A stretch of DNA of 64,000 nucleotides from Bacteroidota bacterium (lineage in GTDB: Bacteria; Bacteroidota; Bacteroidia; Bacteroidales; DTGW01): NCBI GenBank assembly GCA_029572965.1, contig JAKPQD010000227.1:1-64000 (forward strand), given 5' to 3'. This document shows, piece by piece, positions 19,150 through 28,163 of this stretch. Under the pieces are notes generated by a model, which searched no databases, was not told where the DNA came from, and saw nothing but the letters and a program-made list of their open reading frames with translations. The stretch's first letter is position 1; each line of letters starts with the position of its first letter. The position numbers and the translations under genes were made by a program.

Positions 19150-20985
19150 TCACTTCATTTTTAGAAAAGCACCATAAGTAAACTGCATCATTGCTTTGCC
19201 AGTATTTACAACCTTCTCAGATGCATTTTTGCTTTGATATTTTACTTTATTTTCATCGGCATCAAAAGCCACACTATCATTCCCTTGTATAAAGCAAAAC
19301 CCTGAATTGTAAGCACTATAAGCAAATCCTGTATTTTTATTGTCCAGGATATTATTACTAAAGTTAAAACTTTTTTGCGGTAAAATGTTGAGTTGGGCCA
19401 GCAAAGTTGCAGCCAAATCAGTTTGAGAGGCAATTTTTTCAACCACTATTTTTTTGTCCACAGCCCCTCCAATCCAGAGCATTGGAATATGAAAGCGGTC
19501 AAAGTCGTATGAATTCTGCACTCCCAGCCTCAATGTACCATGGTCGGCAATAAGAATAACCAACGTGTTGTTCCACCAGGCTTTAGTCCTTGCGCTATCG
19601 ATAAAATCGCCCAGGCAGCTATCGGTGTAATATAGCGAATTTAAAAACTGGGTATTTTCATCATTTCCTTCAATGACAGGATTCATAGGCACATCAAAAG
19701 GTTCATGACTACTAAGGGTAAAGAAAGTATAGAAAAAACGCCCTTTTGAGGTATCTATGTCATGCAAAAGCCTTTTAAATACATAATGATCATGAACACC
19801 CCATTTTGCCCCATAGGTTGATTTTGGGAAATCCGTCATGTCAACAATTTTCTCAAAGCCCGCATTGGTGATATAACTACGCATGGAGGCAAAATCAATG
19901 TCTCCGCCATAATAATATGCCGAATGATATCCGTTGCTGTTCAGTTCCTTTGCTATTGAAGGCATAGCCTGCGTTTTGTTAGGGTACCTGATTATCGAAG
20001 CCTTTGTTTGTGCAGGAAAGCCACTAATAACCGAAACAAGCCCTTTGTCAGACCGGACACCACTGCTATACATGCGGGTAAAAAACACGCCCTCGTTGCA
20101 AAGCTTGTTCAACCTGGGCGTAACACCTTTCAATCCACCCATAGGCTCAATAGCCTTTCCCATAAAGCTTTCCAGCACAATCAAAATTATGTTTGGGCGT
20201 TGCTCCTTTAATACCTTAGTAGTATCCGTTGAATGGGTATATAACCCTTTTATTTCATCTTGAAGTTGCTCTTCCTTGTAGTATTTGTAAGGATTAGACA
20301 TGGCCTCGGTTTGCAAAACGCTAAACCCTGCATTCCATATTGGGTTTATAGCGCTATGGTTAGCAAACTCATTGCTGGAGAAGTAAACAGCACCCGTATT
20401 GATGGGAGCAAGGCCAAATCCGCCCCTTATGGGGATGATAAGTGAAGCGGCAAGCAATAAATATATCAGAGCATAAAAGATTTTGCTTTTTACAGTAAAA
20501 TCAACCTTTTCATTGACAAACTTGTTATAAAACTTAATAAATACGTATAATATAACAGCAAAAATGGCCATTTGTCTCACTACTACCCAAATACTTACAG
20601 AAGCAAGCATTTCTTTAGGCGTATTGATATACAACAGCGGTGTAGTATCTATCCTGAATCCCCAGTATTTGTATAGTTCCAAATCGGCAACTATCAGAAA
20701 GCTAAATATTACAAGAAATACAATAGTGTATATTTTGACGATTGGCTTAAATACATCTTTTGCAATAAACACACTTGTTGTAACCAACAAAGACGGTAAC
20801 ACCAACAAATAACTGCAAGCCGAAATATCCAGTTTAGCCCCATAAAGGAAGATCTTGAGTATAGAAACTAAGTCTAATTCTGAAGTCTGCCTCAAGTTGA
20901 AAAGCAAGAATAGCACTTTGCCTAAAAAGAAAAACAAATACCAAAAAAGAAAATAACGCAATAAGAAAAGCAGCCGGTTTTTCAT
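19150..20985 (-). CDS. LtaS-like membrane phosphoglycerol/phosphoethanolamine transferase
   Basis: The 611-residue protein has five membrane segments in its first 200 residues and then an alkaline-phosphatase-superfamily domain facing the periplasm. The metal-binding motifs are IILIVLESFMG, a nucleophile loop SGVRSDKGL, ANHS/HDHYV regions, LSSHEPFDVP and ILIADHGT. The likely nucleophile is Ser in RSDKG, where many relatives carry Thr. The headgroup and acceptor are unknown; in Gram-negative relatives these enzymes decorate glycans or lipids. A TAGTTTTG box at 21053-21060 on the minus strand may drive it. Confidence 0.85.
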   Translation of the reverse strand: MKNRLLFLLRYFLFWYLFFFLGKVLFLLFNLRQTSELDLVSILKIFLYGAKLDISACSYLLVLPSLLVTTSVFIAKDVFKPIVKIYTIVFLVIFSFLIVADLELYKYWGFRIDTTPLLYINTPKEMLASVSIWVVVRQMAIFAVILYVFIKFYNKFVNEKVDFTVKSKIFYALIYLLLAASLIIPIRGGFGLAPINTGAVYFSSNEFANHSAINPIWNAGFSVLQTEAMSNPYKYYKEEQLQDEIKGLYTHSTDTTKVLKEQRPNIILIVLESFMGKAIEPMGGLKGVTPRLNKLCNEGVFFTRMYSSGVRSDKGLVSVISGFPAQTKASIIRYPNKTQAMPSIAKELNSNGYHSAYYYGGDIDFASMRSYITNAGFEKIVDMTDFPKSTYGAKWGVHDHYVFKRLLHDIDTSKGRFFYTFFTLSSHEPFDVPMNPVIEGNDENTQFLNSLYYTDSCLGDFIDSARTKAWWNNTLVILIADHGTLRLGVQNSYDFDRFHIPMLWIGGAVDKKIVVEKIASQTDLAATLLAQLNILPQKSFNFSNNILDNKNTGFAYSAYNSGFCFIQGNDSVAFDADENKVKYQSKNASEKVVNTGKAMMQFTYGAFLKMK

Positions 20986-21124
20986 CGAGATAATCTGTTC
21001 ATTAAAATAAAAAGTAATGTTGCTATGCGCCCATTATCTGCTATAGCAATAGCAAAACTACCAAAAAGTTTGAAACCCCATAGCTTAATTTTTAGCAAAA
21101 CTTATACAAATAAATTGATTTTTA

Positions 21125-24100
21125 TTATTCTTCGATAGTTAAAGAGTTTATAGCGGCATCAAGTTTCTCTGCAAGGTCAGATGTATTAGAGATATACATT
21201 GACATTTGTAAAATTGATGAATTGACATTATTTGCTTCAATAGATTGGGTTTGGATCGATTGATTGATTTCGGAAATAGTGCCAACTATGCCATTAATAA
21301 TATTGTTCAGTTGAATGATTTTATCATTGGCTTCTTTTGATAACCTTTGACCATTAGCCGATGCGTTTTCGATTTTTAATGCAACTTCAGCAGATTGATC
21401 AGCCAATTTCTTAACCTGGGCGGCAACTACAGCAAAGCTCTTTCCATTTTCTCCGGCCCTGGCAGCTTCTATGGCTGCGTTGAGTGAAAGCAAATTGGTT
21501 ATCCGGGCTATCTCCGAAACATATTTAATGCTCGCAGAAATCTCATTTATAGAAGTTAACGTATTCTTTACAATGGTTACACTTTCTTCAGCTTCAACTT
21601 CTACTTGTTTGACTGTTTCAAGCATTTGAAGCATACTACTGGCATTTTCAGCCATTTCACTGGCAATTTCTTCCATCGAAGCTGAAATTTCTTCAGATGT
21701 TGAAGCCTGGCTATTGCTTGCGTCAAGGAGTTCTTCTGAAGCTTTGCCTAATTGGTTTTTAACATCGCTCATAATGTTTGTCAGCTTTTCCTGAGCTTCT
21801 TTAAGCTTTAAATTCTGGGCATTAACCTTATCAGTAGCTTCACTTACTTTTAATTCAAGTATTCGTTGGTTTTCTTTCAATTTTTTTGTTCTATAAGAAA
21901 AAAAACATGCTATTCCACCAATAATAGATGCAATGGCCAGAATCCTGAACCATATTGTGGCCCACCAGGGAGGACGAACCTCAATAATTAACGAAGTGCC
22001 TTCTTCATTCCAGCGTCCGTCATTATTTGTTGCTTTCACCCTAAAGGTATATGTGCCAGGGTCAAGATTGGTATATGTTACCGTTCTTTTATCGGTATAA
22101 ATCCATTCCTTGTCAAAGTTTTCAAGATAATAAGCGTATTTGATGCTCGAAGGTTTTGCATAGTGCAATCCGGCAAACGCTAAAGTAATCATATTGTTTT
22201 TGTGCGATAAAGAAATGGAAGGCGTCATGTATATTGGTTTTGAAATAACCACTTCACCATTAATTTCCTCTCCGGGTTTTATCGGCTTATTTACTATTTC
22301 AATATTGGTTATAACAACTGCCGGCAAAAATTCATTTGCTTTGATTTTATCGGGGTAAAAAGCATTAAAACCATTTGAGCCTCCAAAAAATATTCTTCCT
22401 TCGGAGTTTATATATGATGCGTTATGCCAAAATTCATTGCTTTGCAAGCCATCGTCTTCCGAATAATTGGTAAATGTAGTATCGGCAACATTAAACTTAC
22501 TAATTCCATTGTTTGTACTCAACCATATATTACCTGCTTTATCTTCAACTATCCCCACTATTCCATTGCCAGGCAACCCATCTTTTTTATAATAGCTCTT
22601 AAACTCAAGTTTGCTGTTTTCATTCAGGTTTTTCAGTACATTGCCTTTATCAATACATTTATTTAAACCGTTATCTGTAGCTAACCACATGGTTCCGGAA
22701 TGATCGCGGCAAATTGCACCAATAGTATTGTTGCTAAGGCCTTTAAGGTCGCCTTTCTTATATCGGAAATTTACAAATTTGGGATTGGCTTTGCCCCGCT
22801 CTCCGGCAGGCAAAATACTTAACCCCTCGGAATGCCCTCCAATCCATAGGTTCCCATAACTATCTTCGCCAATAGACCATACAACATTGTCGCACAAGCT
22901 GAAAGGGTTATTGGCATCGTTTCTGAAATATACAAATTCGCGAGAAGCATCATCATAGCGCCATAAACCACTACCCCATGTGCCGCCCCATAAAATACCC
23001 TGGCTATCTTCGAACAAATTAAAAGTCCATCCCTGCATTGGATATCTTGTAACCTGAGGACGTTTGTTTGAACCAATTTTTTCCGGCACCATTTTGGTCA
23101 TAAATCCTTGTGAACCAATCCAAACATCGCCGTTCTTTCGTTGCAGCAAACTAAGGCAACTAATATCTACAATATTATTAATGTCATTCCTATTGTTCAG
23201 GTAATGGAATACCTTAGGTTCTTCGTTTGCATTAAAAACAAACCTGTTTATACCTCCTCCGTCACGGCTACCGACCCATAATTCGTTTGCATTGCTACTG
23301 GTAATGCCTGAAATAACATTGCCACTCATGGAATTGATGTTACCCGGAATTGATTTGAAGAGCGCGAAATCTTTTCTGTATAAGTCATATTTGCAAAGCC
23401 CCTGACTGTAGGTGCCAATCCATAAAACCCCGGAACGGTCAACACGAAGTGAATATATATTTCCATCACTGAGAGAGCGGGGGTCTAATTTATCCGGGAC
23501 AAAATTAACCATTTGTTCTGTTTCAGGATTGAACCTGAACAGTCCTTTTGTTTCAGTCCCAATCCAAAGCATTCCAAAATTATCTATAGTAACACAACAT
23601 CTGTTTTTTGGAGCCGGGTTTATTTTGGCGTTATCGCCAAGTTTGTATCTTGAACTGTTGTTGTCCCATTCGAGTTTAAAAACTCCGGCGGTTTGTGTAC
23701 TAACAAAGATATTTTGCTTTTTATCCTCGCAGAATGAAATAATCCTTTCATTAGGAAGCTGAATAGAGGCTGTAAAAGTATTAGTTTGCCGGTCAAAATA
23801 ATACAGGTTTTTAGAAAACAACAACAAATTGCCTTTCGAATCTTCATAAGCTCTGACAAAATTGTTACCTGAAGGGCTCATAAACCGCTTGAAAGTAGTT
23901 TTAGCCCCTCTGTTACCTTTTTCGTGTACGGCAAGGTTAAGTGCGTTATTTGTACATACCCAGATATTGCCGGATTTATCCTGCATAACATAGTTTACTG
24001 TGCTGCTGCTTATACTGGCAGGGTCTTTGGGGTCGTGTTTGTAGTGGTAGAAAATCCCTGATTCGGGATCAAATTTATCCAATCCTCCGTTTCCATTATT

Positions 24101-24427
24101 CACTATCCAAATAAAGCCCTCGCTATCTTCAAATAAGACTTCGTTAATGTTGCTTCCTATACTTGTACTGTCGTTTTCATCGTTTTGGTAAACCGTAAAA
24201 GAGTACCCATCATATTTATTAAGGCCGCCATAGGTTGCAAACCACATAAACCCATGTTTATCCTGAATAATACAGTTTACTGTCGATTGTGACAGCCCAT
24301 CTTTAATAGTAACCTTATCAAAAGTTGAACTTACAGCTTGAGAATACGTAATATGCTGATTAGTAGTAAAAAAAGTAATTATCCAAATTATACTAATTGC
24401 CAATCGAGAATTTTTTTTTATAGACAT
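21125..24427 (-). CDS. Propeller sensor-MCP fusion chemoreceptor
   Basis: The 1100-residue protein begins with a signal peptide ending near TYSQA. Residues about 35-740 are many two-component-regulator propeller repeats (cores such as [50 protein letters not shown]), enough for two seven-bladed propellers. A Y_Y_Y domain follows (about 745-815, with [13 protein letters not shown]). One membrane helix (about 825-845) leads through a short coil to an MCP hairpin (about 885-1095) with tip [16 protein letters not shown]. Such propellers usually sit on hybrid kinases that sense glycans; here the output is CheA/CheW. There is no HAMP domain or CheR-binding tail. It lies 435 bases downstream of cheW. 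Confidence 0.92.
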   Translation of the reverse strand: MSIKKNSRLAISIIWIITFFTTNQHITYSQAVSSTFDKVTIKDGLSQSTVNCIIQDKHGFMWFATYGGLNKYDGYSFTVYQNDENDSTSIGSNINEVLFEDSEGFIWIVNNGNGGLDKFDPESGIFYHYKHDPKDPASISSSTVNYVMQDKSGNIWVCTNNALNLAVHEKGNRGAKTTFKRFMSPSGNNFVRAYEDSKGNLLLFSKNLYYFDRQTNTFTASIQLPNERIISFCEDKKQNIFVSTQTAGVFKLEWDNNSSRYKLGDNAKINPAPKNRCCVTIDNFGMLWIGTETKGLFRFNPETEQMVNFVPDKLDPRSLSDGNIYSLRVDRSGVLWIGTYSQGLCKYDLYRKDFALFKSIPGNINSMSGNVISGITSSNANELWVGSRDGGGINRFVFNANEEPKVFHYLNNRNDINNIVDISCLSLLQRKNGDVWIGSQGFMTKMVPEKIGSNKRPQVTRYPMQGWTFNLFEDSQGILWGGTWGSGLWRYDDASREFVYFRNDANNPFSLCDNVVWSIGEDSYGNLWIGGHSEGLSILPAGERGKANPKFVNFRYKKGDLKGLSNNTIGAICRDHSGTMWLATDNGLNKCIDKGNVLKNLNENSKLEFKSYYKKDGLPGNGIVGIVEDKAGNIWLSTNNGISKFNVADTTFTNYSEDDGLQSNEFWHNASYINSEGRIFFGGSNGFNAFYPDKIKANEFLPAVVITNIEIVNKPIKPGEEINGEVVISKPIYMTPSISLSHKNNMITLAFAGLHYAKPSSIKYAYYLENFDKEWIYTDKRTVTYTNLDPGTYTFRVKATNNDGRWNEEGTSLIIEVRPPWWATIWFRILAIASIIGGIACFFSYRTKKLKENQRILELKVSEATDKVNAQNLKLKEAQEKLTNIMSDVKNQLGKASEELLDASNSQASTSEEISASMEEIASEMAENASSMLQMLETVKQVEVEAEESVTIVKNTLTSINEISASIKYVSEIARITNLLSLNAAIEAARAGENGKSFAVVAAQVKKLADQSAEVALKIENASANGQRLSKEANDKIIQLNNIINGIVGTISEINQSIQTQSIEANNVNSSILQMSMYISNTSDLAEKLDAAINSLTIEE

Positions 24428-24862
24428 ATTATTATTTTTTTAGTATTATTTCTCAAATCGATTAGCTATTATTGTACCTAATAATTCGCTGACAAACAAA
24501 CAGAAAACAATCTTTACAGATAGCAAATTTTTATACTACTATCTTTAGTTAATTTTTCTGATAAAAAACCTAACGTAATGGTTAATAAGTATATAGCTTA
24601 ATTTTTCATCAAAAAATGCACCTTTAATCAAAGCTTTTCGGCTTTGTTCTTTATTTTTCCTGATATTTAAGGTCTCTCTTTTTTGTGGCAGCAGACTATT
24701 AGATTTATTAAATCCCTGTAACTTTCAAAGATAAAAGTTTTATAATGACATTACTGTTATTTATGTCAAAAAAATACCTGTGAAATGAATTTGATTACAT
24801 TAATACAAAAGGTTAATCAAATTCCTCAAACTTAAATATTAGCAACGACTCTAAAAGTATTT
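24428..24862 (-). other. 435-base gap between cheW and the propeller-MCP gene
   Basis: I see no ORF or RNA gene here. The region is AT-rich. It holds a perfect 11-base inverted repeat next to cheW and a TATCTTTG box on the minus strand at 24726-24733 with no matching -33. If that box is used, the propeller-MCP transcript would have a leader of nearly 300 bases. Confidence 0.5.
24787..24824 (-). terminator. Inverted repeat downstream of cheW
   Basis: GAATTTGATTA (24787-24797) and TAATCAAATTC (24814-24824) are perfect complements around a 16-base loop. The site begins 39 bases past the cheW stop. It is AT-rich with no U-run, so it could be a weak terminator or an operator. Confidence 0.35.
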
Positions 24863-25369
24863 TTATGCCGTAGCTTCTTCTTTATTTTCAGCAAATGATT
24901 CTTTCAAAATACTCATATCTTCGGTCGAAAAAATCAAGTCCATATTAAGGATCATCACAAACTCTTCGTTTATTTTGGCTACCCCTTCAATAAACTCAGT
25001 ACGGTAACGGGTTCCAATACTTGGGGCAGGCTGAATGGCATTATCATCAATTTCTACCACTTCTTGTACGGAATCTACTAAAGCACCCACGTGGACAGAT
25101 TCATTATTGAGAAGTATATCAAGTACCAAAATACAGGTATTGGGTGTATATACCGTTTCGGACATTTCAAATTTGATGCGGGTATCCACAAGTGGCAAAA
25201 CCGAACCTCTGAGGTTAATGACCCCTTTCATGTAAACCGGGGCTTTGGGCACTTTGGTTACTTTGGTCATTTCTAATATGTTCAACACTTTGCTTACATT
25301 AGTGGCAAAAAACTCGTCCCCAAGTTTAAAAGTCAAATACGAATTGATTTTTGATACTTTGTCAGTCAT
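24863..25369 (-). CDS. cheW: Chemotaxis coupling protein CheW
   Basis: CheW links receptors to CheA. The 168 residues form one CheW domain: FKLGDEFFATNVSKVLNILE, then VTKVPKAPVYMKGVINLRG, VLPLVDTR and the later VGALVDSVQEVVEID. A short acidic C-terminal tail follows. Its ATG overlaps the cheA stop by one base. It is the only free CheW in the window, so it presumably serves both MCPs. Confidence 0.96.
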   Translation of the reverse strand: MTDKVSKINSYLTFKLGDEFFATNVSKVLNILEMTKVTKVPKAPVYMKGVINLRGSVLPLVDTRIKFEMSETVYTPNTCILVLDILLNNESVHVGALVDSVQEVVEIDDNAIQPAPSIGTRYRTEFIEGVAKINEEFVMILNMDLIFSTEDMSILKESFAENKEEATA

Positions 25370-27447
25370 TATTTTACTTCCTCCATTTTTGCAAATTTCT
25401 GTGAGAAAAATTTGATTGCTTTATTTGTATCTATCACAAGTGCAATAGTTCCATCCCCTAAAATTGTAGCGCCAGAAATTATTTCCTGATTTTTATAATA
25501 TTTACCTAAAGGTTTCAATACTGCCTGATATTCGCCCACAACGCTATCAACAACAAGCCCGATACGTTTGTCTTCATATCTTACAATGATGATTTGTTCG
25601 CCCAGGGAAGTGTTTTCTTCAAGTTCAAATTCATTACGTAAGTAAAAGAATGGAATTTGCTCACCATCAAGGACTATCAGGTTATTAAATGTATTATACA
25701 CCTTACTATGGTCAGCAGCATAGATTTTGTCCACCGAGGTAAGCGGGATAACATAGTAAACGTCATGTATCTTGACCAAAAGACCATCAATGATAGACAA
25801 AGTTAAAGGTAACTTGATAGTGGTAACAGTTCCTTGTCCGGGTTTAGAATCAATTTCGACTTCACCCCTGATATCGGCAATTTTGCGTCTGACTACATCC
25901 ATACCTACCCCGCGGCCAGAAACTTCAGTAATGTTAGTAGCTGTTGAAAAGCCAGGCATAAAGATAATGTCCAGAATTTCGCGGTTAGAAAGATTAGCAT
26001 CAGCACTTATTATACCCTTAGAAATTGCTTTTTGTTTGATTTTTTCAACATCAATACCCGCCCCGTCATCTGATACCTGAATATGGACGTTTGCCCCCGA
26101 ATAAAAAGCTTTTAATAATATTGTCCCTTGCCGGGGTTTACCATTTTTTAAACGTATGGCAGGGGGTTCAATACCATGATCTAAACTATTTCTTAAAATA
26201 TGGAGAAGAGGATCGGTAAGGTTTTCTATAATGGTTTTATCAAGCTCTGTTTCTGTCCCTTCGGCAATAAATTGTACTTCTTTGCTCAAATCCTGGGACA
26301 AATCACGTACCAACCGCTGAAAGCGGGTCATCAGGTTTTCAATAGGGATAAGCACAATACTAAACGCTGTATCCCGCAATTGACGTGAAAGTTTTTGGAC
26401 ATTCTCAGCAATGGCGATAAGTTCGGGATTATTATCCTGATCGGCATAAAGGCTAAGCCGGGCTTGAGTGGTAACCAGTTCGCTCACCAGGTTCATCAGG
26501 TTGTCGAGTTTTTCGGATGAAACACGGATACTCGAAATGGTATTACTTTTTGCGCTTACAACGTTTTTCTCAGAAGTTTTAACTGCAGTTCCGGACTCTT
26601 TGGCATCTTGAATCTCAGCAGAAGCCGAATATTGATGAAGCTGCAATACATCTGCTTCTTTTCCTTTGTTGTATTGAGCATGTATATTGTCAACAAATTC
26701 TTTATTCTTAAGCAGATTGGTGTCACTCAGTTTCTGAATATCAATCTTGCATTCATCTTCAACAAATATAAAAACATCAGAAATGGCGTTTATGTTGCTT
26801 TTGGTAGCCAGATAAACTTCCCAATATATATAACAGCTTGTAGGTTTGTAATTATCGTAAGGGGGGATTTTGTCAAAATGGGGCAAAACAATGCATTCTC
26901 CCAAGGCGTGCAATTCATCTATGAGGTATAGCGGGTTTGTGCCATTGTCAAAAATGCTTTCGTTGGGCAAAAAGTGGATGTAAAAAGTATTGCACTGAGA
27001 ATCCACATCTTTTGCCTGAGTTGCGGCAGAAATATCTTTTTTTGCTTCAGTATTTTGAGTTAAAGCAACTTTTTCGTCAATAATTTTTTGAATCTGGTTT
27101 GATAATGCTGCATGTTGGTTTACAACAGTTTCATCCTCAACATTATCATCATTGAGCAGGTTTTTTAAATGGTCAACAGACTGAAGGGTAACATCCAAAA
27201 GTTCTTTTGAAACGTACATCTGGCCATTTCTGACCAAGTCGTATACATTTTCTAAGTTATGGGTAAATTCACTGACCCTGTCAAAGCCAAACATAGCCCC
27301 TCCGCCTTTGAGTGAGTGCATGGCCCTGAACACCTTCTCTATCAGTTCTTTATTTTCGGGGTCGCGCTCGAGCACAAGCAACGCCTGCTCTATTTCGTTG
27401 ATATGCTCATAAGCTTCTTCAATAAATTTTTTTCGGAAATTATCCAT
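25369..27447 (-). CDS. cheA: Chemotaxis histidine kinase CheA
   Basis: The 692-residue kinase has the full CheA order: P1 Hpt domain with His44 in RAMHSLKGGG; a P2-like domain (about 155-245, CNTFYIHFLP onward) that would dock CheY or CheB; P3 dimer helices (SEKLDNLMNLVSELV); P4 ATPase (LRNSLDHGIEPP, DDGAGID, GRGVGMDVVRRKI); and P5 CheW-like domain from about 560. It overlaps cheY by one base upstream and cheW by one base downstream, so the three are translationally coupled. It is the only CheA here. Confidence 0.97.
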   Translation of the reverse strand: MDNFRKKFIEEAYEHINEIEQALLVLERDPENKELIEKVFRAMHSLKGGGAMFGFDRVSEFTHNLENVYDLVRNGQMYVSKELLDVTLQSVDHLKNLLNDDNVEDETVVNQHAALSNQIQKIIDEKVALTQNTEAKKDISAATQAKDVDSQCNTFYIHFLPNESIFDNGTNPLYLIDELHALGECIVLPHFDKIPPYDNYKPTSCYIYWEVYLATKSNINAISDVFIFVEDECKIDIQKLSDTNLLKNKEFVDNIHAQYNKGKEADVLQLHQYSASAEIQDAKESGTAVKTSEKNVVSAKSNTISSIRVSSEKLDNLMNLVSELVTTQARLSLYADQDNNPELIAIAENVQKLSRQLRDTAFSIVLIPIENLMTRFQRLVRDLSQDLSKEVQFIAEGTETELDKTIIENLTDPLLHILRNSLDHGIEPPAIRLKNGKPRQGTILLKAFYSGANVHIQVSDDGAGIDVEKIKQKAISKGIISADANLSNREILDIIFMPGFSTATNITEVSGRGVGMDVVRRKIADIRGEVEIDSKPGQGTVTTIKLPLTLSIIDGLLVKIHDVYYVIPLTSVDKIYAADHSKVYNTFNNLIVLDGEQIPFFYLRNEFELEENTSLGEQIIIVRYEDKRIGLVVDSVVGEYQAVLKPLGKYYKNQEIISGATILGDGTIALVIDTNKAIKFFSQKFAKMEEVK

Positions 27448-27812
27448 TAGCGTATTACTTTATTTATTGCAGCTATAAGTTTTGCCGGAACAAAAGGTTT
27501 GATTATCCAACCGGTAGCGCCGGCATCTTTTGCTTCCATTTTTTTGGCAGCTTGAGACTCGGTAGTAAGAAAAAGGATTGGGATACGTTGATATTTTTCC
27601 ATCTTTCGGATTTCTTTTATCAATTCTATACCATCCATTACAGGCATGTGCAAGTCTGTAATTACAAGGTCGATTTCAGAGCCATCTAAAAATTTAAGGG
27701 CATCTTTTCCATCGACACCAACTAATACCTTATATCCTTCATTTTCCAAGGTAAAGCTTACTACTTCTCTAATGCTTTCTGAATCGTCAACTATTAAAAT
27801 TGTTTTTGCCAT
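27447..27812 (-). CDS. cheY: CheY-type response regulator
   Basis: A single receiver domain of 121 residues. The acidic pocket is Asp9-Asp10, the phospho-acceptor Asp53 lies in LVITDLHMPVMDG, Thr83/Thr84 and Lys105 (WIIKPF) complete the site. There is no output domain. The one-base overlap with cheA marks it as the likely CheA substrate. With no flagellar motor in view, its target may be the gliding apparatus or another protein; the sequence does not say. Confidence 0.93.
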   Translation of the reverse strand: MAKTILIVDDSESIREVVSFTLENEGYKVLVGVDGKDALKFLDGSEIDLVITDLHMPVMDGIELIKEIRKMEKYQRIPILFLTTESQAAKKMEAKDAGATGWIIKPFVPAKLIAAINKVIR

Positions 27813-27838
27813 GGTAATGGTATTTGCTGTTAAAAATA

Positions 27839-28144
27839 TTAAGAATTTATTATTTTATCCAAACCGTTATGGTTAATTATTGTTTTTATTTCGGGTTTTA
27901 AATCTAAGTTAAAACTAAGATTGTTGCCTAATTTTTGCTTTAGTGCATATAAAAATTGAATAGAACTCAAATCAAAACTTTCAATTTTTTTGAATTCTAA
28001 ATGTAGCTCTTTGTTGTTGTCCAAAATGGTATCAATGTCTGCTTTTATTGTTTCGATGGTGTTTAATGAAAAATCTTTCTCGATAACAATAGTATGTTTT
28101 TTGTCGTTTGTAATAGTTTCTTTATTAGAACTTTTGGCTTTCAT
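27839..28144 (-). CDS. STAS-domain protein (anti-sigma-factor-antagonist type)
   Basis: The 101 residues form one STAS fold after a polar N-terminal tail. The strand-loop FKKIESFDLSSIQFLYAL carries Asp58 and Ser60/Ser61, where SpoIIAA-type proteins are phosphorylated. Related STAS proteins occur in chemosensory operons of other phyla, where their role is poorly known. It sits between the coiled-coil gene (19 bases) and cheY (26 bases). No partner anti-sigma kinase is adjacent, although kinase-like ATPase domains occur in block A. Confidence 0.75.
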   Translation of the reverse strand: MKAKSSNKETITNDKKHTIVIEKDFSLNTIETIKADIDTILDNNKELHLEFKKIESFDLSSIQFLYALKQKLGNNLSFNLDLKPEIKTIINHNGLDKIINS

Positions 28145-28163
28145 TTTTTTATTTTAAAGTTAA

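Noticed and set aside
24428-24862. Hidden small gene or RNA between cheW and the propeller-MCP gene
   Set aside because: No frame of useful length, no promoter pair and no structured GC-rich segment was seen.
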